From positions 1,736,001 to 1,800,000 of the forward strand of contig JAMXDE010000011.1 in assembly GCA_026770025.1 (NCBI GenBank): 64,000 nt of DNA. The letters run 5' to 3'. Below the pieces are notes generated by a model. It made no database searches and was not told the DNA's origin. It saw only the letters and a list, made by a program, of their open reading frames with translations. Positions within the stretch are counted from its first letter, which is position 1. Every line of letters begins with the position of its first letter. Below are positions 53,000 through 63,522 of this stretch, piece by piece. Source of the stretch: Craspedostauros australis. Its lineage: Eukaryota > Bacillariophyta > Bacillariophyceae > Mastogloiales > Achnanthaceae. A program made the position numbers and the translations under genes.

Positions 53000-54819
53000 T
53001 TGACATCCACACCGAAGGAGGCGAGCTGATTGGCGGAATGAATTGTCTTGTGCTTCCCGTACAGCGCGTATTGATGGAATACGGCGATGATTGGTCCGTC
53101 AGTGGTCTGGACGAGTCCAGCAACAGAACCAATGTCGAGGTTGCCGATGGCCAAATCTCCGATGCCGTTGACATCAGCGGTGTGTCCAGTCTTGCACAGC
53201 ACCACGACATCATCCCCAGCGAGACCACCATTGGCTCCACTGTCGACGAGAGATCCGTGCAGTTCCTTGGATGCCTTGTGAAATTCGTAGCGAATCACGG
53301 CTTGGTTGGCGAGACGCCAGGTTTGCCCCTTGTAGGACAGGACAGGCACGTCAGATGATCCGGTCGTCTTGGCGTTGGCGAGCATGCGGCTGATGGCGTC
53401 GCCTGGAGGTGCGCGTGGCGCAGTGTCGTTGGCCGCAGCATCTCCGCTTCCAGCTGCCGACTCAGATCCGGCCTTGAGAGCAGTCTTGTCTGTCTTGTTG
53501 ACAGAGCGATTGCGGCCGCCTTTGGCACGGTTGGGATCCCACTTCCCCTTTGCTTGGAGGAATGCTTGGCGTTGGCTCTTGTCCATCTTCATCCACTCAT
53601 CATGAGGGACACGGGGACGAGGATCCTTCGAATAGTCTTTGTCCTTGCTCCACGAATTTGCACCAGAATTGGTGCCAGAGTGCTTGGCGTTGTGGACCTT
53701 TCGATTGGTACGTCCACGTGGCTTGACATGATCCAAGCGCTGCGCATGACTGCGCACCAGCGAGAAGATCTTGTCAAAATCGAGGGTGAAGTCTCTGGAG
53801 ACTCCGGCAATGCTCATGGCATCGAGGGACGCCTCAAGGTACTGAGACTCGAAGAGTGCTCGGTACAGCTCGGCATCCTGGGAGATAGACTCCTCAAGCC
53901 AGTCGCGCTTGCGCTCGGGGGACACGGTGTGATCTTGGATTGTCTCCAAGTCGCGAACCTTGTTGGACCAAGCATCGAGGAAGGACTCCCGAGTACCTCG
54001 CCAATCCTTGTCCAGCTTGAGGGACTCGAGGGATGTGCGAAGTGCCTTTGCAGAGTTGGCAGCTGTCACACCAGAGGTGTACTCTGTGAGAAGAGTGGCG
54101 TAGGCAGCTTGGCCATCCATGGAATCCTCGAAGCGACGGACACAACCTTGACCCTTCTGAGTCTTGAGGCTGAGGACGAGAGCACCATAGACGAAGATGT
54201 TCTGCTCATCAAAGAGGGTTTGATCCTCAGTTGGCGGATTGTGGTCGGGGTCCAGGACGTTGGATACGCCTTGGGATGCGGCGACAGTCGCGAATGTGCG
54301 TCTGAAGGACAGGAAGTACTTGTCCTCCTTGAGCTTCGGGAATCGTCCGCTGTCGCGCTTCATCCCCTTTCGGAAGTCCTGGAGACGAGAGAATGCTGCG
54401 CCAGCTGTTGCAGACGAAGGCGCCTCATCAGGGATTGGTGGAGTTGCTGCTGCTGCTGCTGCAGTCGCTGCTGCAACCGATGGATCAACTAGAGGGGTGG
54501 CGATCGACTCAGCGAGAGAATGTCCGGTGATGCGGTACCAGGTGGCGAACGTAGGGTTGTCCTGAAGTTGGTACCACCGATGGAGGGCGAGGATCTTGCG
54601 GATGGTTGGCCCATTGAGTTGGTACGCAAAAGGCTCTGCATCCTCGTCAGCACTCACGAATCGCATTGCGATAAGGTCGTCGCGCTCAAGGAGCAGGAGA
54701 TCCGACATGTTGTTGATACCTTCATGTTCCAGAAGGTCGCGTTGATCGGTACCTGCAGTGATGCCGATGACACTCAGCACATGGGCGAAAATCTCAGCTT
54801 CGGAAACGGTAGCAGTCAT
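53000..54819 (-). mobile_element. Gag-like and protease part of the copia element
   Basis: The Gag-like region starts at an ATG at 54819 (MTATVSEAEIFAHVLSVIGI). It contains a Lys/Arg/Asn-rich basic stretch near 53530-53720 but no clear CCHC knuckle by eye. The aspartic protease is marked by LVDSGANGGLAGDD near 53225-53255. Boundaries are approximate. Confidence 0.8.
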
Positions 54820-54834
54820 CTTGGAATGTAGTTT

Positions 54835-55090
54835 GTTTGTTTGTGTTTGATTGTTTGTGTTTGATTGTTTGTGTTTGATTGTTTGTGTTTGATTGTTTGT
54901 GTGTGATTGATTGTGTGTGATTGATTGTTTGTGTGTGATTGATTGTTTGATTGTTTGTTTGATTGATTGATTGATTGATTGTTTGTTTGATTGTTTGATT
55001 GTTGATGTGTTGGTAGATTGGATGTGATCAATACCAAATGGATGATGTGTTGGTAGATCGGATGTGATCAATACCAAATGGATGATGTGT
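54835..55090 (-). repeat. Repetitive leader of the copia element
   Basis: On the minus strand, dense CAAACAAT/CAAACACAAACAAT units (54835-55005), then about two copies of a 40-bp unit containing TTGGTATTGATCACATCC (55010-55085). It lies between the 5' LTR and Gag and was probably the untranslated leader. Confidence 0.8.
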
Positions 55091-55341
55091 TGATGAAGTA
55101 CTTGGGTAACAAGGCAATGGATATCACTGACGAATGCGTCTAAAAGTGATGGAAGTGAGTGTGCACAAGCCGATTGGCTCTGATGTTCTGCGCAGCAAAG
55201 CTGAAGTCACAGAGATGGAATCAACTTCACGTCGTCACGCGATGTTGCAAGATGATGATTTTGATGAATGCTCAATGACAATGGGAAATGACGATGGTTC
55301 ACGCGTTCAGCACAGGATGTAGGCGATTGCGACTGTTAATC

Positions 55342-56054
55342 TGATAGAACACAGACAACAATGGGTACTTACTTCGAGATTGGGAGTGATCAGGTCCGTC
55401 AAATGAAGTAGAGTGAAGATGTTGGTAATTGTCAGTGTGCTCTGAGTGGTTAATTGATGTTAAGATGATGTAAGCTGGCCCAATTCAGAACTGTTGGAGT
55501 CTGAATTGTGAGCAGATGGAGATGAAATGATGAAAAATGATGCTGAGGCAACATGTGTTGCAACACACAGCAGAGCATGAAGTGCAGTGCATGAATTACA
55601 GTGCATGAAGTGGAGAGCATGAAGGTGTTGTCGAGTTTGCAAGACTGAGGAGGTTCATGGCACCTCCAAGACTGATCTTGCTTCTTGGAACAACAATGAT
55701 GCATGCAGCAAATCCGATCATTGCAGAAATGCGATCTTGCCAAATTTGATGGGATTGATGAGCTTGTATCTGAGCCAAGATGCTCAGGTACATTCACTCA
55801 CCAAGACAGTAGACATGTATGTTCATGTGCACATAAGGAGGATGACAAGCAGGGCCTGACATCCATCCTTCAACTCATTACCATCTTCAGATACCAAGAC
55901 AGGTATCTGAGCGCCGTTGGGAGTTGCGGGAAATGAGGTCAACAGAGAAAGAGAAAACGGTTCATGATCAAAAAGTCTCATGCGTGACCTGACACAGTCT
56001 ACGGAGAACAAGACTAGACATAGACTAAGGTGAATATAGACTTTTGATCTGATA
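55342..56054 (-). repeat. LTR (5' LTR relative to the element)
   Basis: 713 bp, the partner of 48635-49347. On the minus strand it starts TATCAG and ends CTATCA, followed by the right-hand GCACC target duplication on the plus strand. Confidence 0.95.
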
Positions 56055-56059
56055 GCACC

Positions 56060-56714
56060 CATTCGACGTTCATTTATTACACGAAAGATTGAAATTTTAC
56101 AAAATGTAATCACCGTTGCGCTTTCATTTTAGCTGTCTTCGCGCATTGCAGTCAGCCAAACAGCGCTGGTGTCGGTTGTTCATCTCATCCAGCTTCAATG
56201 AACTTAGTGCCGCAGGCATGCAATTGTGTCCGTACCTACAAGGAATGAGAGACAGACGATAGCGAACCAGATAGCATGGTGCAATCTACTCGTAATAGTA
56301 CATTCCAACACGGCAGTGGTGACGTTGGTGCCATCCATCCGAGAGAAAGCAGCTCTCTACGATTCTATCCCCATGTTAGCTAATCTTCATCGTGTTCCAC
56401 CAACGCTGCGTTGCTGTCGCTAAGGTCTCCCTATCGTCAGTCACGAATCCAATGGGATTGATGGGATATGGGACTCAATTCCGCATCATGATTGGCATCC
56501 ACCAACCAAAACAACGTGAAGGAGAACAACACATCAAGCCACACGAACGGACATCGGCATCCATGACAACGACAATGATCCAACATACACGAGCACTCAA
56601 TTGGTATCTCAGCCATCCTCTGAGCCGTCGGCATACCACATCCTCTTTGATCAGTTGCTGTTGACATTGCTCCAGAGTACTCGTGCGATAGAGCAGAGTC
56701 CTCATCAGTGAGCC
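56060..56714. other. Intergenic, MutS2 5' flank
   Basis: About 655 bp of host DNA between the retrotransposon and the MutS2-like gene. No gene or named element is seen. Confidence 0.55.
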
Positions 56715-59700
56715 ATGCGCGTACCGATGATGAGCGCTGGCCTCCACCTCGTGGCTGGACTATTCTTCACACATCATTTCGAAGCAGCGCATTCATTTAT
56801 CCCAACAGCGGCGCTGCGTGCACAGAGATACCCGAATGATGATGATGTTGATATCATGAGCGGTACCACCAGCAGCGGCAGAATTTACAAACCGTTCGTT
56901 GTGAATGCTGTCGTCGATGGGAAATCTCGGAGGTTGGTTTCTGACCAGGAACCAAGCATCGACGAGAGTTCGAGTACAATCGAAGCCGGCCATCACTGGC
57001 AGCGCACATTCCAAAACCTGGACGTCCCGGCGTTGTTATCGTTGGTAGCGGACCATTGCGGCACTCGCAGAGGTCGGGATGCGCTGCTTGGAATGCCAGC
57101 GGCGGTATCGAGCATCGTAGTCGCAAATAATCCAGACACTGGCAAGAGCGGTCAGCCACGACAAGGAAGACCGCAACGATCCACGCCAATTTCTCCGAAG
57201 GAGGTGCTGGCCATGTCACCATTCGCCTTCAGTGCGGAAGAAGTTGACGATGAGTACATGTATGTTCGTGAAGCATTCGATGCATTAGGTGGTGGCGAGG
57301 GTCATCATCGCAATGATGATGGAAACGACGATCGCGATGTCCAAGTATTGTATCCGCCACTATATGGCGCCGAATCTGATCCCTTCGATACGTTGAACAA
57401 TCCCAGAACTGATGACGACGAATGGCTCCATTTTTCACAAGCCGACCAATGGACGCTGGAGAATATTCTGCAAGCAGAGCAGGTCACGACAACGTTGCTC
57501 AACGTCAAAGCATGGTCCAACGCAGCAGCGACGATCCATCGTATGCCAACCATTGCACAGATTGGTTTGCAGATCGATCCATCCGGGAATCTGCGATCCA
57601 TATCGGAAGATTTGCGCAACGTGGTCAAGGTTGTGCAACTACCAACTCAGGTGGCTCAGCAAGGCGGACGTGTAAGTGCGTCGAAAATATGGTGGCGACC
57701 ATGTCGATGGCGGTGCTCTGGTAATGGTGACAGTACCACGAAGGCGCGATTTATGTGCATCGCACGTGTGTGAGAATTGGTACGCACGTCCAAGCTACGG
57801 CGTCAGGTCATGCAACCACACTCGTGCAACCGCACTCATACAACCATGTTTCGTCCACACCAATTATTGCACACTCGCTACATCTTCTCACTTTCCATGT
57901 GCGACACTGTTGTTGTACCGCAATTCAGAGTTTCGAGTTCCGTCTGAACACGGAGAGGTTTCCAGTCTTGAGGCTATTGAAAGACAAGGAAGCAGTGCTG
58001 TTGAGCCAAGGTGCGAAAGAATTTGATTCGCAACTCGTCGAATTGCAAAGTGAGATTGATCTAACTTCGCAACAAATCGTTTCATCGCTGGTGTACATGG
58101 TGGAGGGAGTCTTCACGGATATCACAGCATCCCTCAACAGCATGGCGCGCTTGGATGTTATCTTCGCCAAGGCAGCATTCGGTGTGGCCTTTGACGGGGT
58201 GCTTCCGACATCGGCTGCATCTGTGACATCTCCTGATCAGAAAGGGAATGGCAGCATAGAGGTGCCAGATTTTGTTCACCCCATCCTCCTCTCTCGTCGC
58301 AACACCCAGGGAGGACAGAGAATATACCCCGTGGATTTGCAACTTAACGACGACCGGCCATTGTTCATAAGTGGTCCCAATGGTGGTGGCAAAACCTTGA
58401 TCCTCAAATCCTTCGGATTGGTCGCCATCATGAGCAGATTGGGCATTCCCATTCCGGTCCGTCCTGAAACCAGTGTCAGGCGGAGGCGCCTTGGCTACCA
58501 GCGCAACAACGTCGATGGCAACGGAAACCGAGCCACCAGTGACAATGATACGCCAACGCCACAGGTCCGCATCGATTACTTCGACGCAGTCTTTACAGAC
58601 ATCGGCGACGCCCAGAGCATCATGGAAGGGGAATCCACTTGGACATCCAAGCTTCGCTTGTTTTCGACCATGCTGCAACATGCGGAGCACAAGCAAAGCA
58701 ACAATACGGATCACACGCTCTATTTGCTGGACGAACTTGGCAGCGGGACGGATCCCGATGCTGGCGGTGCAATTTGTCGAGCGGTGGTCGAGGAACTGAT
58801 AGATCTTGCCACCACATCCCGACTTGTGGCAACTACACACATCCCGTCACTCAAGACGCTGTCTTTCCAGAGCGAACATTTCAACTGCGCCAGCGTCAAA
58901 GTGATGCAAGTCAACGGCGATACGTCGCAGGTCTCTGGATTCGGACTGCAGTATGGCATCATTGGTGACTCGTTTGCCTTGGGGGCCGTTGCAAGGATAA
59001 GCCCAGCTTTCTCGGAATCCTTCGTGTCACGAGCTACGGCATATTACGGACAGCGGGTTAGGACGACGGGCGATGTTCAGTGGCAGCCCGATGTTGCTTC
59101 AGATGGCGCGGAAACAGCCGAAGCGACGAAACGCCAATCTGAATCATCGAATTACATGCTGGCGTTGGCCGAATCGTTGGAGATCGAATTGGAAACGGCC
59201 CGCGAAACGAGGCAGCAGCAGGAGGAACTGATGCGCGACGTCTTGAATTGCCGCACCGCCATGATGTCCATGGCCAATGCGTACGACGAGTACTTCGAAA
59301 AGCTCAACACAAAGCTAGAATCCATGTACATGCAATTGCAAGGCAGCGAAGACCCGAATGCTTTCGAGACGGTCGGCGCCACCCTCACACAGCTCCAGCT
59401 TGCGCGCAAGAAGGTACGAAGTCAAAAGGATGTTCTGAAGGAAAAGGGGCTGAGAATGGTGCGATTTGACGAAGCGTTGGCAGTCGGCCAGTCTGTCGTG
59501 CTATTCGAAGAGGGCGGGTTGGAAGAAATGATGGTGGACGTCGTTGCGGATTCTCTGACTGACCTTTCCGTCGAATCCGGAATGGTGCAGGTGACGATGT
59601 CCGGCATGGGCGCCGGTGAGGACGCAATGATGGACGGTGGCCGATCCGTTCTAACAGTCGAGAGGCAGAACATCGCAATGTGGGATTACGACGATCTCTG

Positions 59701-59962
59701 GAAAGATGGCTTCGACAACTCCTTGGCCATGAAAGCTGCCACGATGAGAGCAGCGAGCATCACGGAATCAAGACGCAACCTCCAGTCTGCATTTTCACGC
59801 TTGGGATCCAACGAACTTAAACTGGCATCCAAGCCTCGCTCCCATTCTTCCAACGGTGCATCGTCGAAAAGCACAGAAAGCATCGGGTCCTACTCCTCAT
59901 CGAGACAGCGCAAGGCCGCCAAGAAGAAGACAAAAGCAAAGACGAAGGGAAAGAAAAAGTGA
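56715..59962 (+). CDS. Plastid-targeted MutS2-like ATPase without Smr domain
   Basis: Exons 56715-57671 and 57929-59962 encode about 996 residues, joined in phase 0 (CGT|GTAAGT, CAATTCAG). The N-terminus MRVPMMSAGLHLVAGLFFTH and following FEAAHS-FIPTAALRAQR form an ochrophyte plastid signal. An N-terminal MutS core (LVADHCGTRRGRDALLGMP) is interrupted by disordered inserts. The ATPase has Walker A FISGPNGGGKTLILKS (about 467), an FTDIGDAQSI segment, a signature-like ESTWTSKL, and Walker B LYLLDELGSGTDP (about 583). A long coiled coil follows (LAESLEIELETARETRQQQE). MutS2 proteins act on recombination intermediates or on stalled ribosomes, depending on the lineage. The usual C-terminal Smr nuclease domain is not seen; the end is a Lys-rich tail. 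Confidence 0.88.
57672..57928 (+). other. Intron of the MutS2-like gene
   Basis: A 257-bp phase-0 intron with donor GTAAGT, a pyrimidine-rich end and acceptor GCAATTCAG. Confidence 0.8.
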
Positions 59963-60608
59963 TCTTACTTTGAGCAATACACGGTGCTGCAGGTCGTAGA
60001 GAGAGCATTGTGTGTGGGTGTGCGCTGGGGCGCGTATTCGCGTAAGAATGCCAATGCAAATGGCAGTGTTGGGTCTACCACATTAGATGATGGAGGTATG
60101 TGTTCAATACAGTTGCATGAATCCATGTTGGGCACGTTGAGCTGAATGATCTCCTCTTTACCATGCCATATGGTACCATACCGTACCATTTGGCACGTAC
60201 CGCACTCCAATTGTAGCTCAAGTACACCGAATCCGTACATTCGTGGACAGATCATCTCTTGCTTCGTGGTAGACTCTCTATGGATCATATTTTACGTCTG
60301 TTTGCCAGCACGATGGTTCTCGGCGCACAACCAACAAAACTGGTTTCATGTGAGCATCGATCACGCTCACAGTAAAACCAAGAGCATCACAACGCACCAC
60401 AGAACATGAGACCAACTCGACCATGATGTGTTCCAAGAATTGAGCAATCAACTCCATCGGTACCTTGAAGCATCAAAGAGGACGCACGATAGGAGATAGA
60501 ACAAGGAGGATCTCATCAAAGTATTATCGAGAGTAGCCGACATTGGCATACTTGTGTATTGCCTTCTCTACCGCGGTCCCATTTCCCCCGTTTGAATAGA
60601 ATCAGACG
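59963..60608. other. Intergenic upstream of RRP7
   Basis: About 645 bp. A cluster CATATGGTACCATACCGTACC with flanking copies lies at 60160-60205. No gene. Confidence 0.55.
60160..60205. repeat. TACCATAC / GGTACC repeat cluster
   Basis: Several overlapping TACCAT, GGTACC and CCATACCGTAC units (the last at 60176-60186). Partly palindromic around GGTACC. Confidence 0.6.
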
Positions 60609-61643
60609 ATGCCGAAACCAAAGGTGGCCCTGATCAACGGGTACTTGCCCGTGCGCGTGCTGCTGCCGTCCAAGCTGCTCAGCAACAACGACAGCGACAC
60701 GACGACGCAATCGACCTTCTTCTACGTGCGGGAGCACCACGCTGCCAAGCACGCGCAGGACAAGGCCAAATCGAACGGCGCGACGCTGTTCGTGGCCAAC
60801 GCGCCCATCGTTCCAGGCGTGTCGACGGAGCTGCTGCTGAAGTCGTTGCTGGGACGCGCGGCCGATGTGGCGTGTGTGACGGTCGTCGAACGACCCAGGA
60901 AGCAGACTGCGCATCGCACGCAGGATCAGCCCTGGACGTCGAAGCTGTCGGATCCGTCCTTCTTGCCCCACGTCTATTCGGAAGGCAAGTTCGCGCACGT
61001 CATATACAAGAATCCAAAGGACATGAAGCGGGCGCTGCGCGATCTGCAGCAGCAGACCTTGCGCGATGTCACGCTGGACGAGATCGAGATTCAAACCTTG
61101 GCCGACACGTCTCATCATCGTCTGCAGACGGCGCGGACGTTGCAGTTGCGACGAAGTGGCGGTGACAGCGGCGGCGACGACGATGACAATGATGAGCCAT
61201 CGGCGCGATCCATGACGGGCGTGCTGGCCGTTGCACAGCAGTACATGTCCAGCTGCCGGCTGATCGAACGCCCCGTGCTTATGAAGGAGTGTGATGCCAT
61301 CATGCGAACGTACGAGCAGTCGGAAATCACCAAGAAACGCATGCAGGAGAAGCTTCGCAACCGACCGGATGATGATGGATTCGTGACGGTGTCGTACTCG
61401 TCCGCGGTCGGGACGAAGGCGGAGATGGAGCAAAGCGAGGTGGGCATATCGCGTCGCAAGGGCGGCAAGCGGAGCCGCAAGACGAACAAGCAGAAATCGG
61501 GATCATCCGAACTGGATGACTTTTATCGGTTCCAACGCAAGGAGCAGCGCAAACGGACGTTGGATGAGCTGCGGGATCAGTTCGAGGAGGATTTGAAGCA
61601 GGTCAAGCGCATGAAGGAGGAGAAGCAGTATCGACCGTTCTAA
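60609..61643 (+). CDS. RRP7: Ribosomal RNA-processing protein 7
   Basis: A single frame of 344 residues. The N-terminal half has an RRM-like fold with ATLFVANAPIVPGVSTELL and KFAHVIYKNPKDMKRALRDL. A linker rich in Asp/Gly follows. The C-terminal block has the RRP7 family hallmarks DDFYRFQRKEQRKRTLDEL and FEEDLKQVKRMKEEKQYRPF, which end the protein as in yeast and human. RRP7 is a nucleolar assembly factor in the UTP-C module of the small-subunit processome. The length matches the family (about 280-300) plus short insertions. Confidence 0.93.
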   Translation: MPKPKVALINGYLPVRVLLPSKLLSNNDSDTTTQSTFFYVREHHAAKHAQDKAKSNGATLFVANAPIVPGVSTELLLKSLLGRAADVACVTVVERPRKQTAHRTQDQPWTSKLSDPSFLPHVYSEGKFAHVIYKNPKDMKRALRDLQQQTLRDVTLDEIEIQTLADTSHHRLQTARTLQLRRSGGDSGGDDDDNDEPSARSMTGVLAVAQQYMSSCRLIERPVLMKECDAIMRTYEQSEITKKRMQEKLRNRPDDDGFVTVSYSSAVGTKAEMEQSEVGISRRKGGKRSRKTNKQKSGSSELDDFYRFQRKEQRKRTLDELRDQFEEDLKQVKRMKEEKQYRPF

Positions 61644-63311
61644 TTCGACGTTGGTATTGAGATGAGAGAGGCTCTCTAGCTTGGACGTGCCGTCCTTGAA
61701 TGATACTGAGGTGCTGCCTTGCTTTCATGCTTCGCTCATTACGAATGACCAAAAGCAAGCAAGCAAGTGCGCAGTATCACATGGTATGGCACATGATGTG
61801 TGTACCCAACATCTAAAATAGTACGACAAACCTCAAGCGAGTATGAGTAGTACTTGGTGGTACAGTATCTCGATTCCTGTACTCCGCCATTGACAGTTCC
61901 ACATGTAATCGCATCATTGATTGCAATCTGATTCGTGATGCAGTCGGCACACAAATCTCTCCTTGGGTGGTCAGGCTGGACCGACGATGACTACGGATGC
62001 TGCCGAACCTTTGGATTGCATTTAGACTTTCGTCTTGTGTGGTGACGGCAGAGTTCGTTGTTCCTGTTCAGAGTTGTATGATATAATAGTATGCACGCGC
62101 GACGTCGTGCCCGCGGCTGTACATCGGCGGGGACTCAATGCATCATGTTGCGCTGTCTTCCAATACCAATAGTGAGATGATTACACGGACCGCACATGGA
62201 ACACTTCGTTTCTCCACCCGGTGCTTCGGAGAGACGTTGGATCCACACCATGGACATCACATGTTGCTATCCACAAAAATTACGAGAAATTGTGAGCTGT
62301 TCAGCATCCTTGCCGATTTTAGAAACCCCATTAATGGAAAATGAGGTGATCACGATGTGTGTTGAGTGTCGTTGTTGTTGTTGCGGACATGTGCCTCACT
62401 TGTGGATGGATTTGTCCTGGCGCCATTATTTAGTTTCACGAAGCGCGCCAAACAACATCCCTCGCCCAGGCATCCATCCTGCTTTGTCGAGCTCAATGAG
62501 GAGAGTATAGTAGTCGTATTGGGACTGTACGCATGAGTGCTTCACATTCACTTCCAATCCTTCGTCTCCCTCTCTTTTCAGGTTGGCGTCCATGTCGTTG
62601 CGTTCCTGGTTGTCCCTTCCCTCCCCTCTCTTGACTTTGAACTCTCGTTGGCTCTCTGGTCTTGGAGGGAGTCGTCCGAGGCGCTCATAAAATCCAATGT
62701 CGTGTGCGTGGCATGTGTGGTGGTCATGATTTATTCACCGCTCCATTGCTCGTTCATTGGACGTTGCATAAGCAGAGGGATGTCCTACAAGACACGAAAT
62801 GCACGTGCCAAACGATTCGAACCATAGTGCGGATGCCATTTGAAATCGGCCCGCGCGACAAGACACATGAGCACCTGGCCAGCAACTCCTTCAATTTTCT
62901 CCCCTCAGAATTTTGGCCGTTCCTGCCTGAACATGCGATACTGATACGAACATTCGGCGGGTTGTCACGTCGCGGCTGCTGCGTTTGTCCATTGTGGGGA
63001 ACGAGAATAGCGACTGCAACGGATGCAATCTCCGCAACGCGCTTCCATGCCCATTCCACCATCGTCGCCACGATTGCCATCGTCTCTGCCATCGTCCTTC
63101 TCATCGTCGAAGAGAGGCGAAGTGCCGGCATCCAACCATCCCTCCCACTGCATCCTACTCTATTGTACCCTGTTGTACTCTCCCACTACTATACCCGATC
63201 TGTCCACCAACGCATCCATCGGCGTTGGTCCCTTCAAATACGTTTTTGGTGATGGCCATTGCCGTGGTCTTGACCATTCACATCCCAGACAGCACCCATC
63301 CTTATCATCGA

Positions 63312-63338
63312 TAGCAGCAGCAGCAGCAGCAGCAGCAT
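63312..63338 (+). repeat. (AGC)n microsatellite
   Basis: About eight or nine AGC units, roughly 190 bp before the start of the last gene. Confidence 0.85.
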
Positions 63339-63460
63339 CGCTGTTCTCGTCACAGTTGCAGTTGTCGGCATTCCCAATACGACTGCCAGTGCAACTGCGA
63401 GTATCATTGCTCAACTCAGCACACAACAAGCAAGCAAGCAAACAAACACTCACCACTCCG

Positions 63461-63471
63461 CCATACCGTAC
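63461..63471 (+). promoter_or_regulatory. CCATACCGTAC motif before the last gene
   Basis: An exact 11-mer, 52-62 bp before the ATG at 63523; the same 11-mer lies 37-47 bp before the HADHA ATG. Confidence 0.3.
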
Positions 63472-63522
63472 TGACACAAAGAGCAACCAGCCACAGTTGC
63501 ATCGGCAACTCCCCACGTCAAC

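Larger units (their letters stand above)
48635..56054 (-). mobile_element. Ty1/copia-type LTR retrotransposon
   Basis: A 7.4-kb element on the minus strand with 713-bp LTRs at both ends and a 5-bp target-site duplication (GCACC at 48630-48634 and 56055-56059). Between the LTRs, reading right to left, are a repetitive leader, a Gag-like region, an aspartic protease, an integrase, a reverse transcriptase and an RNase H. The integrase lying before the reverse transcriptase is the Ty1/copia order. Diatom copia-like elements (CoDi) are the obvious comparison, but I could not test that. The LTRs are almost identical (I noticed about one difference), so insertion was recent. The coding region appears broken, with about two interruptions. 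It sits in intergenic DNA between an acidic-protein gene and the MutS2-like gene, and disrupts neither. Confidence 0.95.
61644..63522. other. Long intergenic region
   Basis: About 1.9 kb between RRP7 and the truncated last gene. It holds an (AGC)n tract at 63312-63338, CAAGCAAGCAAACAAAC repeats near 63425, and CCATACCGTAC at 63461-63471. Open frames on both strands in 62500-63250 show no family signature and are not accepted. Confidence 0.5.

Noticed and set aside
54835-55090. Regular repeats that could suggest a CRISPR array
   Set aside because: Units are short, contiguous and without unique spacers, and they form the leader of an LTR retrotransposon in a eukaryotic genome.
62500-63250. Several open frames on both strands upstream of the last gene
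   Set aside because: They overlap each other, are of mixed composition and carry no family motif or leader.
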